This document shows, piece by piece, positions 34,116 to 42,159 of a DNA stretch of 64,000 bases. The notes under the pieces are model-generated. The model was not told the origin of the DNA, did not search any database, and was given only the letters and a program-made list of their open reading frames with translations. The stretch comes from Paenibacillus algicola. GTDB lineage: Bacteria > Bacillota > Bacilli > Paenibacillales > Paenibacillaceae. The stretch is taken from positions 1,980,501 to 2,044,500 of the forward strand of contig NZ_CP040396.1 of NCBI RefSeq assembly GCF_005577435.1. The letters are read 5' to 3'. Each line of letters starts with the position of its first letter. Position 1 is the first letter of the stretch. The position numbers and the translations under genes are program-made.

Positions 34116-35219
34116 ATGAATATGAAGCCTAAATCAAACATAGTCAATCTGCCGGTCTACCAGCCGGGTAAGCCGATTGAAGAGGTGAAGCGCGAGCTGG
34201 GACTGGACGAAGTCATCAAGCTGGCCTCTAACGAAAATCCATATGGCTGCTCACCGAAAGCGAAAGAAGCGATCATTACTGAGTTATCCAATGTCAGTGT
34301 GTATCCGGACGGCGGCGCAGCGGAGCTGACCACAGCGCTATCGGAATATCTTGGGGTTGCCAAATCCTCGTTGATTTTTGGCTGCGGCTCGGATGAAGTT
34401 ATCGCGCTCATTACCCGGGCATTTCTCGTTCCCGGTGACGAGACCATTATGGCCGACCAGACGTTCTCGGTATATAAGAGCAATGCCGACATTGAAGGTG
34501 CACTCAGCATTGAAGTGCCGCTGAAGAATGGTGTTCACGATCTGGATGGCATGCTGGCCGCCGTCACGGACAAGACCAAGATTATCTGGGTGTGTAACCC
34601 GAACAATCCGACCGGAACCATTGTGGCAGAACGTGACCTGATCTCATTTATGGACGCGGTGCCGTCCAGTGTTATGGTTGTGCTGGACGAAGCTTATTAT
34701 GAGTTTGTGACAGATGAGAGCTATCCACAGGGCGTTCCGCTGATGGAGAAATACAGCAATCTGGTGATTCTTCGCACCTTCTCCAAGATTTACGGCTTGG
34801 CCTCCCTGCGTATCGGGTATGGGATTGCTCAGCCGGAGGTCATAACGCTGATCAACCAGGTGCGGGAGCCGTTTAATACGAATCGTTCGGCGCAGGCTGC
34901 AGCGAAAGCAGCGATTGGAGATCAAGGCTTTATTGAAGAATGCTGCAGGCTGAATGCAGAAGGACGGGACTTTTTGCAAAAAGAATTTGACCGTCTCGGC
35001 TTGAGCTATTTCCCGTCACAAGGCAATTTTGTAATGGTTGATGTCAAGACCTCGGGCAAAGATGTGTTCGACAAGCTGCTGAGACAAGGGATTATCGTAC
35101 GTCCCGGCTTTGCACACTACCCGACATATATCCGGGTCAGTGTGGGAACACCGGAGCAAAATCAGGCATTTGCCTCCGTCCTGGAAGAAGTGCTGCGCGA
35201 GATCCAAGCACCTGCCTAG
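34116..35219 (+). CDS. hisC: histidinol-phosphate / aromatic aminotransferase
   Basis: 367 residues, aminotransferase class I/II fold. Motifs are KLASNENPYGCSPKAKEAI, NPNNPTGT, VVLDEAYYEF, and the PLP lysine in RTFSKIYGLASLRIGYG. In B. subtilis HisC in this same operon position serves both histidine synthesis and the last transamination in tyrosine and phenylalanine synthesis. That double role would fit its placement between trpA and tyrA. Confidence 0.93.
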   Translation: MNMKPKSNIVNLPVYQPGKPIEEVKRELGLDEVIKLASNENPYGCSPKAKEAIITELSNVSVYPDGGAAELTTALSEYLGVAKSSLIFGCGSDEVIALITRAFLVPGDETIMADQTFSVYKSNADIEGALSIEVPLKNGVHDLDGMLAAVTDKTKIIWVCNPNNPTGTIVAERDLISFMDAVPSSVMVVLDEAYYEFVTDESYPQGVPLMEKYSNLVILRTFSKIYGLASLRIGYGIAQPEVITLINQVREPFNTNRSAQAAAKAAIGDQGFIEECCRLNAEGRDFLQKEFDRLGLSYFPSQGNFVMVDVKTSGKDVFDKLLRQGIIVRPGFAHYPTYIRVSVGTPEQNQAFASVLEEVLREIQAPA

Positions 35220-35249
35220 ACTGTAACTTTGAAAGTAGTGAAGCTGAAG

Positions 35250-36356
35250 ATGTCCAATGATCAAGACATAAATATTTCAATATTCGGTGTTGGCCTGATC
35301 GGCGGCTCGCTTGCCATGTGCTTCAAAGGAAAGCCTGGCCTTACGGTGACAGGCTTTAGCCATGATGAGAGCTATGCCGAGCAGGTTGCTGCCAGAGGCG
35401 TCGTTGACAAGGTGACGCTATCCATAGAGGAAGCAGCTCAGGATGCCGATTATATTTTTCTATGTGTCCCGGTGGGCCGCCTCGAGGAGTATGTTACCCG
35501 ACTAAGCCAGATGGCCCTGAAGCCGGGATGTATTATTACCGATGTAGGCAGTACGAAATCCAGCATTGCCGATTGTGCACGGAGATTGCAATTTCAAGAG
35601 GCCTGCTTTATTGGAGGACATCCCATGGCCGGCTCGGAAAGGGCTGGCGTAGGTGCCGCCTCTTCCTTGCTGTTCGAGAATGCCTATTACGTGCTGACGC
35701 CGCCTCCGGAAACGCCGGAGGATCAGGTTCGCTCTCTTGCCGATCTGCTCTCCCATACTCGGGCTCATGTCGTACAGGTCGATCCTGAGCAGCATGATCA
35801 GATTGTAGGCGCCATCAGCCATCTTCCTCATATTATTGCGGTGGCCCTGGTCAACCAGATTAGTCAGTACAATGACAGCAATCCACTTTACCAGCTGCTT
35901 GCGGCTGGAGGGTTTAGAGATGTGACCCGCATTGCGGCCAGCGATCCTGTGGTATGGAGAGACATTCTGGTCAATAACCGAAAGGTGCTGCTGCCGCTTC
36001 TGCAGGACTGGAATCAGGAAATACAGAAGTTTGTGTCTATGCTGGAGCGGGAGGATGGAGTCGGCATTCAGGATGCCTTTCAGAAAGCCGGCGCCTTCCG
36101 CAATGAGCTGCCGGAACGCAGAAAAGGCATGATCGTCTCCCGGTACGACATTTATCTGGATGTTCCCGATCATCCCGGCATCATTGCAAAGATTACTTCC
36201 GAGCTTGGACATAATCAGGTTAACCTCAGTAACATCCAGATTATTGAGAGTCGGGAGGACGTCCCCGGGGTTATGCGGCTGTCCTTCCGCAATGTAAAAG
36301 AGCAGGAAAAGGCCATGGAGCTGCTGCAGTCCAAAGGCTACACCGTATACTTATAG
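35250..36356 (+). CDS. tyrA: prephenate dehydrogenase with C-terminal ACT domain
   Basis: 368 residues from ATG 35250; TTG 35229 and GTG 35238 in frame are alternatives, and none has a strong SD. The Rossmann loop is GVGLIGGSLAM near residue 11. GGHPMAGSERAGV and AISHLPHIIAVAL are typical TyrA motifs. Residues about 297-368 form an ACT domain (IYLDVPDHPGIIAKITSELG) likely to sense tyrosine. In B. subtilis aroE (EPSP synthase) follows; here the intron region follows. Confidence 0.92.
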   Translation: MSNDQDINISIFGVGLIGGSLAMCFKGKPGLTVTGFSHDESYAEQVAARGVVDKVTLSIEEAAQDADYIFLCVPVGRLEEYVTRLSQMALKPGCIITDVGSTKSSIADCARRLQFQEACFIGGHPMAGSERAGVGAASSLLFENAYYVLTPPPETPEDQVRSLADLLSHTRAHVVQVDPEQHDQIVGAISHLPHIIAVALVNQISQYNDSNPLYQLLAAGGFRDVTRIAASDPVVWRDILVNNRKVLLPLLQDWNQEIQKFVSMLEREDGVGIQDAFQKAGAFRNELPERRKGMIVSRYDIYLDVPDHPGIIAKITSELGHNQVNLSNIQIIESREDVPGVMRLSFRNVKEQEKAMELLQSKGYTVYL

Positions 36357-36367
36357 ACACGTTTGAA

Positions 36368-36393
36368 GAGCGGAAACAAATTTTTCCGCTTTA
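36368..36393 (+). terminator. weak hairpin after tyrA
   Basis: AGCGGAAA pairs with TTTCCGCT around CAAAT(T); the T-tract behind it is short, so termination may be partial. Confidence 0.5.
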
Positions 36394-36396
36394 GTG

Positions 36397-36425
36397 TTGA
36401 CAAAATGAAAACGTATACATATAAT
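36397..36425 (+). promoter_or_regulatory. perfect consensus sigma-A promoter
   Basis: TTGACA (36397-36402), 17-nt spacer, TATAAT (36420-36425): every consensus base matches. No gene with an SD follows before a strong terminator 60 nt downstream. Confidence 0.88.
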
Positions 36426-36431
36426 AAAAGT

Positions 36432-36519
36432 ACAGTATGGTTTCTCTCCACTCCTATCCAATAACTGTGTTGTTCTACATGAACAACGGCCGCGAATCTT
36501 TCGCGGCCTCTTTTTTTTT
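36432..36519 (+). ncRNA. candidate small RNA of about 87 nt
   Basis: From the predicted start (about 36432) the RNA has a pyrimidine-rich 5' part (36440-36460, with CTCTCC and ACTCCT). It then has a perfect hairpin GTTGTTC/GAACAAC (36469-36487, loop TACAT), and directly after it a terminator, GGCCGCGAA/TTCGCGGCC (36488-36508), with eleven bases that are nearly all T. An ATG at 36440 opens a frame, but it has no SD and runs through the terminator. Unpaired C/U-rich stretches facing SD sequences are known from Firmicutes regulatory RNAs; targets are not known here. It could also be a leader whose gene was separated by the intron. Confidence 0.6.
36488..36519 (+). terminator. intrinsic terminator beside the intron insertion site
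   Basis: GGCCGCGAA (36488-36496), loop TCT, TTCGCGGCC (36500-36508), then TC and a run of nine T. The intron begins about 5 nt further on. Confidence 0.88.
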
Positions 36520-36524
36520 GTCGC

Positions 36525-38443
36525 GTGCCCAGCTAAGTACGCATTCTCTAGCCGGTGAAAATCCGGTCACAGGAGGGACCAAGCCCCTGTGTAGCTAGGA
36601 TACCTGCTTATGGCGAAATCTGTAAGTAGAAGCGTATTGACGAAAGCACCCGTCAGAGATGGGGCGAGCAACGTACCAGGCCGTAACATAAAGTGAATTC
36701 TGCCGCGTCGTCAAAAAGGCCTCGCAAGAGGGAAGAGAGGATGCCGAGTCTCGCTGCATTGGACGAAGGCCACGGAAGCTGTTTAGAACTTGGATCAGCA
36801 GTGAAGAATCCTCCGGCGTATGGGGATCGGCATGGTATGAAAGAGGATGCAGTGAACTGGGGAGGCCCTCCCCTGCACGTTTTTTTTTTGAAACCGTAAA
36901 GAGACGCTCTATAAGCCTAAAAGGTGAAGTGAACCGTCTGCAGGAAGGGAGTCCGAGGGGCTCATAGTACCGAAGAATGCAGGACAACACAACCTGCAGG
37001 AGGGAAGGAGCCCTGCTTTGTTCAAGTTTCATAAGGAGGTACGAGTCAGTGAATGCCAAACGGCTAACAACACCAAAGGAAAACGTTCAACAACTCCAAG
37101 AGAAACTAGGTCATGCGGCCAAGGAAAACAAGAAGCGAAGGTTTCACGCGTTGTACGACAAGGTCTATCGAATAGACATCCTGTGGGAGGCATGGCGAAG
37201 AGTACGAGCTAATAAGGGTTCAGCTGGAATCGACGGAGAAACATTGGCAGATATCGAAAAACAAGGAGAAACATGCTTTGTACACGAATGTCAACGGCTT
37301 CTTAAAGAAGGCGAGTATCATCCGCAACCCGTAAGGCGCTACTACATTCCGAAGAAGGATGGCAAAAAGCGACCGCTCGGCATTCCCACAGTGAGAGACC
37401 GCGTCATCCAGATGGCAGCGAAACTCGTCATGGAACCGATCTTCGAGGCGGATTTTCAGGAAACGTCATTCGGATTCAGGCCAAAACGAAGTGCAAAGCA
37501 AGCGTTAGATCGCATTCGGAAAGCATGTAACCGCAAAGGAAATTGGGTGGTCGACGTCGACATCCAAGGGTACTTCGACAACATTAATCAGGAGAAACTC
37601 ATTAAGCTGGTAGAAATGCGAATCAGCGATAGACGAATTCTGAAGCTGTTGAGGAAGTGGCTAAGTGCGGGTGTCATGGAGGAAGGCAATGTCAGACGCT
37701 CAGATTTGGGTACACCACAAGGTGGGGTCATTTCACCACTGCTAGCGAATATCTACCTGAATTACTTTGATCTCCTGTGGGAACGGCATGGCAGTAAAAT
37801 GGGGGAACTCACACGTTACGCGGACGATCTGGTGGTCATCTGCAAAACAAAGAAGGATGCAGATCGGGCGTACGAACTCATTAGAGTTATTATGGACCGC
37901 CTAGAGCTAACGTTACATCCAACCAAGACACGCATCGTTGGACTATGGACAGGAGAAGAAGGCTTTGATTTTCTAGGCATGCACCATCGAAAGACGAAAG
38001 CCGAGACATCCAAAGGCAAAGTATACTATACGACCCAGCAGTGGCTGTGTCGCAAGGCGGAAGAGCGAATCCGAGAGGTCGTGAAGGAGCGACTTGCTCC
38101 GCCAAATATGCGTCACAAGACCTTTCAGGACCACCTGGAATACTTAAACCCTAAAATACAGGGGTGGCGCAACTACTACTACACAGCTTACAGCCAAAAG
38201 AAGATGGCGAAACTGGACTGGTACATCCTCCAGCGACTAGCCAAATGGGTTGCCAAGAAACGTCAACGCACGCGATGGATGAGCTCATTACGCGAAGTGA
38301 AAGCACTGTCCTCACAATGTGGACTTAAAACGCTCTTGTGATCTGCACGCACATGAATGACGAACATCGGAAAGCCGTATGAGGGAAAACCTCACGTACG
38401 GTTTGATGAGGAGGGGCAGAATTTATCTGCCCTTTACTCTAGT
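36525..38443 (+). mobile_element. group II intron with reverse transcriptase
   Basis: The 5' end is probably GTGCCC at 36525; the 3' end is about 38443. Domains I-IV fill 36525-37048 and the intron-encoded protein lies in domain IV. Domain V is at about 38372-38403: AGCCGTA...TACGGTT with a GAAA-capped GAGG/CCTC top stem and an AGC triad. Domain VI (38408-38439) has a GGGCAGA/TCTGCCC stem with a single bulged A at 38436, the expected branch point. Both boundaries are estimates; no target-site sequence comparison was possible. Insertion just behind a terminator T-tract is the known habit of IIC introns, but the AGC triad is more usual in IIA/IIB, so the class is open. Confidence 0.88.
37049..38341 (+). 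CDS. ltrA: group II intron reverse transcriptase/maturase
   Basis: 430 residues from GTG 37049 with SD AAGGAGG (37033-37039) 9 nt upstream; longer starts lack an SD. Reverse transcriptase blocks include GSAGIDG (58-63), KRPLGIPTVRDRVIQ (107-121), FGFRPKRS (141-148), VVDVDIQGYFD (167-177), GTPQGGVISPLLANI (221-235) and the catalytic YADD (257-260). The thumb/maturase X domain (about 330-430) holds LNPKIQGWRNYYY. I see no HNH endonuclease domain at the C-terminus. It copies the spliced intron RNA into DNA and assists splicing. The frame is intact, so the element may be active. Confidence 0.94.
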   Translation: MNAKRLTTPKENVQQLQEKLGHAAKENKKRRFHALYDKVYRIDILWEAWRRVRANKGSAGIDGETLADIEKQGETCFVHECQRLLKEGEYHPQPVRRYYIPKKDGKKRPLGIPTVRDRVIQMAAKLVMEPIFEADFQETSFGFRPKRSAKQALDRIRKACNRKGNWVVDVDIQGYFDNINQEKLIKLVEMRISDRRILKLLRKWLSAGVMEEGNVRRSDLGTPQGGVISPLLANIYLNYFDLLWERHGSKMGELTRYADDLVVICKTKKDADRAYELIRVIMDRLELTLHPTKTRIVGLWTGEEGFDFLGMHHRKTKAETSKGKVYYTTQQWLCRKAEERIREVVKERLAPPNMRHKTFQDHLEYLNPKIQGWRNYYYTAYSQKKMAKLDWYILQRLAKWVAKKRQRTRWMSSLREVKALSSQCGLKTLL

Positions 38444-38645
38444 GCGAAAATATGAAATGTGCTCCAAAATATGCTACAATGATAGAGTTCGATGTAGAAG
38501 ATTTGGGGATTTTGCCAAATACATAGAATAGTCAGACATCATGAGGCGTATGCTATAGGGTCTTACGGCAGCTTTGAGTCCTTGTCAGAAGAGATGTATT
38601 CATATTCAAGGTCCTGAAGGATGGCGAGGGAGGAACACAAATCAG
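38342..38645 (+). other. intron 3' end and promoter region of the sigma factor operon
   Basis: Intron domains V and VI end near 38443. About 30 nt later an extended -10 box TGCTACAAT (38472-38480) follows without a clear -35. The remaining 165 nt up to the sigma factor start show no gene. Thus the intron sits between the upstream terminator and the promoter of the next operon. Confidence 0.5.
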
Positions 38646-39239
38646 ATGACCGATTCCCAACTTATTATGGAAATTAAGCAAGGCAATGTAGAGCTGTATT
38701 CGGAATTAATGCGAAGATATCAACGTAAAATTATGGCTTTTGTTTATCATATGCTGAAGAGCTCTGGCATGGAGCTGATGGCCGAGGATATTTGCTCCGA
38801 AACCTTTTATAAAGCATTTCGCAGTCTTCATTCCTTCCGTGAGGTGGATGCCTCCTTCTCAACATGGCTGTATACCATTGCGCGGAATACGGTTCTTAGC
38901 GAGCTGCGCAAGCAGCGGGGGGCTAATCTGCCTCTTGAAGAGAGCGGAATTATTCCGATTGCACCGCCAGAGGTGGCCCCGGAGCAGGCTATTTTGCGGA
39001 ACGAGAAGGTAAGGATGGTCCGCGAGGCTATTAATAATTTGCCAGAGAAGCAGCGTTCGGCGCTGATTCTAAGAGAGTACGACCAGCTGGATTACCAGGA
39101 GATTGCCGATATTCTAGGACAGAGCGTCAGCTCTGTAAAATCGTTGTTGTTCAGGGCCCGCAGCAGTGTGAAGCTTCAGCTGGAGCCTTATTTTGCAGAG
39201 CAAGTATTTGAAGGCATAGAATGGATGACAGGCAGATGA
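38646..39239 (+). CDS. ECF-type RNA polymerase sigma factor
   Basis: 197 residues from ATG 38646; GAGGGAGG (38626-38633) is 12 nt upstream, slightly far. Region 2 covers about 8-80 (YSELMRRYQRKIMAFVYHML, DICSETFYKAFRSLHSF, STWLYTIARNT). Region 4 covers about 128-180 (NLPEKQRSALILREYDQLDY, EIADILGQSVSSVKSLLFRA). It lacks region 3, as ECF factors do. The anti-sigma gene overlaps its end. Its signal and regulon are unknown; it has no clear self-promoter that I can see. Confidence 0.9.
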   Translation: MTDSQLIMEIKQGNVELYSELMRRYQRKIMAFVYHMLKSSGMELMAEDICSETFYKAFRSLHSFREVDASFSTWLYTIARNTVLSELRKQRGANLPLEESGIIPIAPPEVAPEQAILRNEKVRMVREAINNLPEKQRSALILREYDQLDYQEIADILGQSVSSVKSLLFRARSSVKLQLEPYFAEQVFEGIEWMTGR

Positions 39240-39844
39240 AATGCGAAGAAGCCCGGGAACTGATGGAGATCGTGTGGGATCTCCCTGACAACGATCTGAG
39301 AGTTTACCGGCTGAAGCAGCATATCTTAACCTGTTCGTCCTGTGCGATGGAATATCAATCCTGGGAAGAAAGCCTGGAAATGGTTCAGGAGCTCAAATTC
39401 GAGCCCTCCCTGGCCTCTGCAGAAATCATGAACCGGAACGTCATGGATCGTATTTACCGTGATTTTCCTTGGCTGGTGGAGGAGAATGGCCCTGAGAAGG
39501 CGTCAGGAAGAATATTCCGCAGGCGGTTGTCGCTGTGGATCGCTGGCTTTACTGCTTTATTTGTCAGCAGCCTGCTCATCTTCGCCTTCCGGGGGAATAT
39601 TCAGAAGCAGGCGGTAGAGGAGATTCCATCTACAGGCATCCTGCCCACCGGGATTGCAGGAGGCTCCGATGCATCCGGCAATAGCATACATTATGATATT
39701 CCGGGACCTGGCAGCGGCATTATTGATCCGCTTGTGGCAGGAATCGATCCCAGTCAGCCGCAGTATTGGATGATTCTATCCATTATTGGAGTCAGCCTGG
39801 CGATCTATTTCCTCCTAAGGCTGAACCGCGCAGTAAGGCGTTAA
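39221..39844 (+). CDS. transmembrane zinc-finger anti-sigma factor
   Basis: 207 residues overlapping the sigma gene by 19 nt; ATG 39236 (ATGA overlap) is an alternative start. The N-terminal zinc-binding anti-sigma domain has H-x3-C-x2-C in KQHILTCSSCAMEYQ (about 33-40). A transmembrane helix lies at about 107-124 (LWIAGFTALFVSSLLIFAF) and a second near the C-terminus (about 184-202). It should hold the sigma factor at the membrane until a signal triggers release or proteolysis. Confidence 0.85.
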   Translation: MDDRQMKCEEARELMEIVWDLPDNDLRVYRLKQHILTCSSCAMEYQSWEESLEMVQELKFEPSLASAEIMNRNVMDRIYRDFPWLVEENGPEKASGRIFRRRLSLWIAGFTALFVSSLLIFAFRGNIQKQAVEEIPSTGILPTGIAGGSDASGNSIHYDIPGPGSGIIDPLVAGIDPSQPQYWMILSIIGVSLAIYFLLRLNRAVRR

Positions 39845-39879
39845 GTACAATCATATGTACATGAAGGCAGGTGAAGGGC

Positions 39880-40470
39880 ATGAGAATCGGCTTTATCCGG
39901 CATGGGGAGACGGCATGGAATGCAGCCGGAAGAATTCAGGGTCAGACCGATATCCCTCTCAATGAACAGGGACGCTCTCAGGCAAGACTGCTGGGTAAGC
40001 GTCTGGCTGCCGAGGCTTATGAATGGGATTTTGTCATGAGCAGCGGCTTGTCCCGCGCAGAGGAGACGGGGGCTATACTGGCTTCCATGCTGCACATTCC
40101 GATGAAATCTCCGGACTCACGCCTGCTGGAGCGCTCTTACGGCAAGGTGGAGGGCTTAACCTCTCAAGAACGTGAGCAAATGTTCGGTAGCAACTGGAAG
40201 CTTCAAGACCTCGGGCAAGAAAGTGATGCAGAGCTATTGAAGCGGGGGAAGGCGTTTCTGGAGGAAATGCTATGTAAGTATCCGGATCATTCTTTTCTGG
40301 TCGTAAGTCATGGCGGGTTTCTGGCACAGCTTTTTGCAGGCCTGGATATGTCGCTGCAGATTGACCGGATCGGCAATTTGTCTCTCACCATTATGGAGCA
40401 CTCGGATTTGAAATGGACGCCTCTTTTGCTGAATTGTACTCAGCATTTAATAGAAGAAAGGCAGCACTAA
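39880..40470 (+). CDS. histidine phosphatase family protein (phosphoglycerate-mutase fold)
   Basis: 196 residues from ATG 39880, GTG 39871 being an alternative. The phosphohistidine motif is GFIRHGETAWN, and the second His is in FLVVSHGGFLAQLF. Also present are IQGQTDIPLNEQG and LLERSYGKVEG, common to the YhfR/CobC-like branch. It dephosphorylates small molecules, but its substrate cannot be read from sequence. A hairpin terminator follows. Confidence 0.85.
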   Translation: MRIGFIRHGETAWNAAGRIQGQTDIPLNEQGRSQARLLGKRLAAEAYEWDFVMSSGLSRAEETGAILASMLHIPMKSPDSRLLERSYGKVEGLTSQEREQMFGSNWKLQDLGQESDAELLKRGKAFLEEMLCKYPDHSFLVVSHGGFLAQLFAGLDMSLQIDRIGNLSLTIMEHSDLKWTPLLLNCTQHLIEERQH

Positions 40471-40498
40471 GGGGTGTTTACCTGTGCTGTGGGTACAC

Positions 40499-40526
40499 CG
40501 AAGGACCTGGAGAGGGTCCTTTTTTG
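40499..40526 (+). terminator. intrinsic terminator
   Basis: AAGGACC TGGAGA GGGTCCTT followed by TTTTG (40501-40526), ending the sigma/anti-sigma/phosphatase unit. Confidence 0.75.
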
Positions 40527-40679
40527 TTGTCCTTTCACCTATAGAGCATCTCAGCAAAATTTGGTTCCGGAGGTTTATCGGGCGTCATTTCCGTCAATTC
40601 TAAACATATCAGCCAAAGGGACGTCAGCGAAAGAACAGGTTTATGAAAAATGCGATACAGCAGTACAGGTGAGGACGTG

Positions 40680-41846
40680 GTGCAAAAAATGAAACTAGCC
40701 GACATGCTGTCTTATGCCGACATTAGCCATTTAAACAACATCGCCAGTTACTATGACTGCGACTGCAAGCGAAATTCCAAGCATGAATTGATTCAGAGCA
40801 TACTGATTAAAGCTGGCAGAAAAGAGTTCCTGAAGGAACAGTGGAAAAGCTTCTCCCCAGGGGACTTGCGGTTTCTGAACAATCTGGTATTTGACACGCG
40901 GAGCAGCTATAGTCTGGAGGATTTACTGGCGGCCGTACGTCATACCTCACTAGAGGAGAAGTCTGACGAGACACCCGGCTCCAAGCCTGCACGGACTGCA
41001 TTAGAGTCACCCAGGGAGGCCGTGTCCAGGTACAGACGCAGTGGCTGGCTGTTCAACGGCTTCACATCCTCCACGAAATATATGTTTCATGTCCCGGAGG
41101 ATTTAAAGGAACGGTTTCGAGAGGAGCTTAGTCTGCACCTGAAGTCCGGATTGCAGGTCTCTATGCCACCTGAAGTGTACCGGGAGGAGCAGGGCCTAAT
41201 TACAGAGGATCTGAAGCTCATGCTGAGGTATTTCCAGGAGCATGAGCTTACCCTGAATGCCGAGGGCTTTATGTACCGAAAGCAGCAGCAGCAGTTGCTC
41301 AGCACATTACATATCGAAGAGTCTCTCATTACAAAAGGACCTTGGAGATTCGGTTATGGCAGGTCCTGCTCCGAGTATCCCGACCGTTTCGCGCTGCTGT
41401 ACGACTATGCCGTAGCACAGCGGTGGGTTCAGGAAACGCCTGCCGGCTTAACCCTGACGGAGCATGGAAAAGAATGTATTCTGTCAGGAAATCAAGTCAG
41501 CATGATACAGCTATTCCGCTTTTGGTTAAAAATTTATAAGAGCGCTGTTCCTAACCTTCCTTCCTTGGTGTATTGGCTTGGCCGCTGCGCTAAAGAATGG
41601 GTGACGATGGATTCGCTCCACGCTACAGTTGGAAGCCTGGTAACCCCCTTTTATTATGATACACCCCGGATGATCCTGGAACGGCGGATTGTAAAAATGC
41701 TGCTCCATCTGGGGATGCTACGTCTGGGAGAAAGCCAAACGCTGGGTACGGTCATTCGAATGACACCCTTAGGTATTAAAGCAGGTGAGATCGCGCCCCA
41801 GCTTGGACACGGGACAGTGCATAACGATAACGATGTAATCATTTAG
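40680..41846 (+). CDS. unrecognised 388-residue protein
   Basis: 388 residues from GTG 40680 after AGGTGAGGA; ATG 40689 and ATG 40650 also fit the frame. It appears soluble, with no signal peptide or membrane segment. The first 60 residues (HLNNIASYYDCDCKRNSKHE, ELIQSILIKAG) look like a SAP-like helix pair. The middle and C-terminal parts (VAQRWVQETPAGLTLTEHGKE, LHLGMLRLGES) look like winged-helix repeats such as those beside some helicases. No catalytic motif is seen. In B. subtilis the same slot holds ypiA, a TPR protein, which this does not resemble. Confidence 0.65.
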   Translation: MQKMKLADMLSYADISHLNNIASYYDCDCKRNSKHELIQSILIKAGRKEFLKEQWKSFSPGDLRFLNNLVFDTRSSYSLEDLLAAVRHTSLEEKSDETPGSKPARTALESPREAVSRYRRSGWLFNGFTSSTKYMFHVPEDLKERFREELSLHLKSGLQVSMPPEVYREEQGLITEDLKLMLRYFQEHELTLNAEGFMYRKQQQQLLSTLHIEESLITKGPWRFGYGRSCSEYPDRFALLYDYAVAQRWVQETPAGLTLTEHGKECILSGNQVSMIQLFRFWLKIYKSAVPNLPSLVYWLGRCAKEWVTMDSLHATVGSLVTPFYYDTPRMILERRIVKMLLHLGMLRLGESQTLGTVIRMTPLGIKAGEIAPQLGHGTVHNDNDVII

Positions 41847-41863
41847 TTTGGAGGTGCATCCGA

Positions 41864-42043
41864 ATGGATAAAATGAAGGTTACTTATGAAGTGATGTTAG
41901 GTCTTGCGGCAGAAATGGTATGGGACGAGGCATTGCGCAAGCATCGCAGTGAGGAGCTGTATAAAGAAATAGACGAGGCTCTGGCTTCAGGCGACAAGGT
42001 GGCTTTCCGAAGCCTGACGGATGAACTGAAAACATTAAATTGA
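41864..42043 (+). CDS. small IDEAL-domain protein
   Basis: 59 residues from ATG 41864, with SD GGAGGTG (41850-41856) 7 nt upstream. The stretch LYKEIDEALASGDKVAFRSL is the IDEAL motif, named after its central residues. In B. subtilis the motif is the C-terminal tail of YpiB, which is encoded at this place. Here only the IDEAL part exists as a free small protein. Its function is unknown. A clear terminator follows. Confidence 0.78.
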   Translation: MDKMKVTYEVMLGLAAEMVWDEALRKHRSEELYKEIDEALASGDKVAFRSLTDELKTLN

Positions 42044-42074
42044 AGAGATGCTTACGCATTTCTTCTTTTTTTTT
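42042..42074 (+). terminator. intrinsic terminator
   Basis: GAAGAGATGC TTAC GCATTTCTTC (42042-42065) and a run of nine T. Confidence 0.85.
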
Positions 42075-42101
42075 GCCTAAAAGAAGAATGAAACTTATAA
42101 T
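42073..42101 (+). promoter_or_regulatory. candidate promoter of ypiF
   Basis: TTGCCT (42073-42078), 17-nt spacer, TATAAT (42096-42101). The -35 box lies at the end of the preceding terminator T-tract. Confidence 0.5.
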
Positions 42102-42159
42102 AGGACAACAAGGCTTAATCGCTATAAGTTTATTTTATTGTACAGAAAGGATGCCTTAA

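Noticed and set aside
36879..36891. poly-T run inside the intron as a terminator
   Set aside because: The run of T follows CACG, and CCTCCCCTGCACG before it gives no good inverted repeat; it is more likely a loop of the intron RNA.
36693..36899. 68-residue frame within the intron
   Set aside because: It lies in the structured RNA part (domains I-III) of the group II intron and has no SD.
40474..40692. 72-residue frame before the 388-residue gene
   Set aside because: It runs through the terminator at 40499-40526 and has no SD; Cys-rich by chance.
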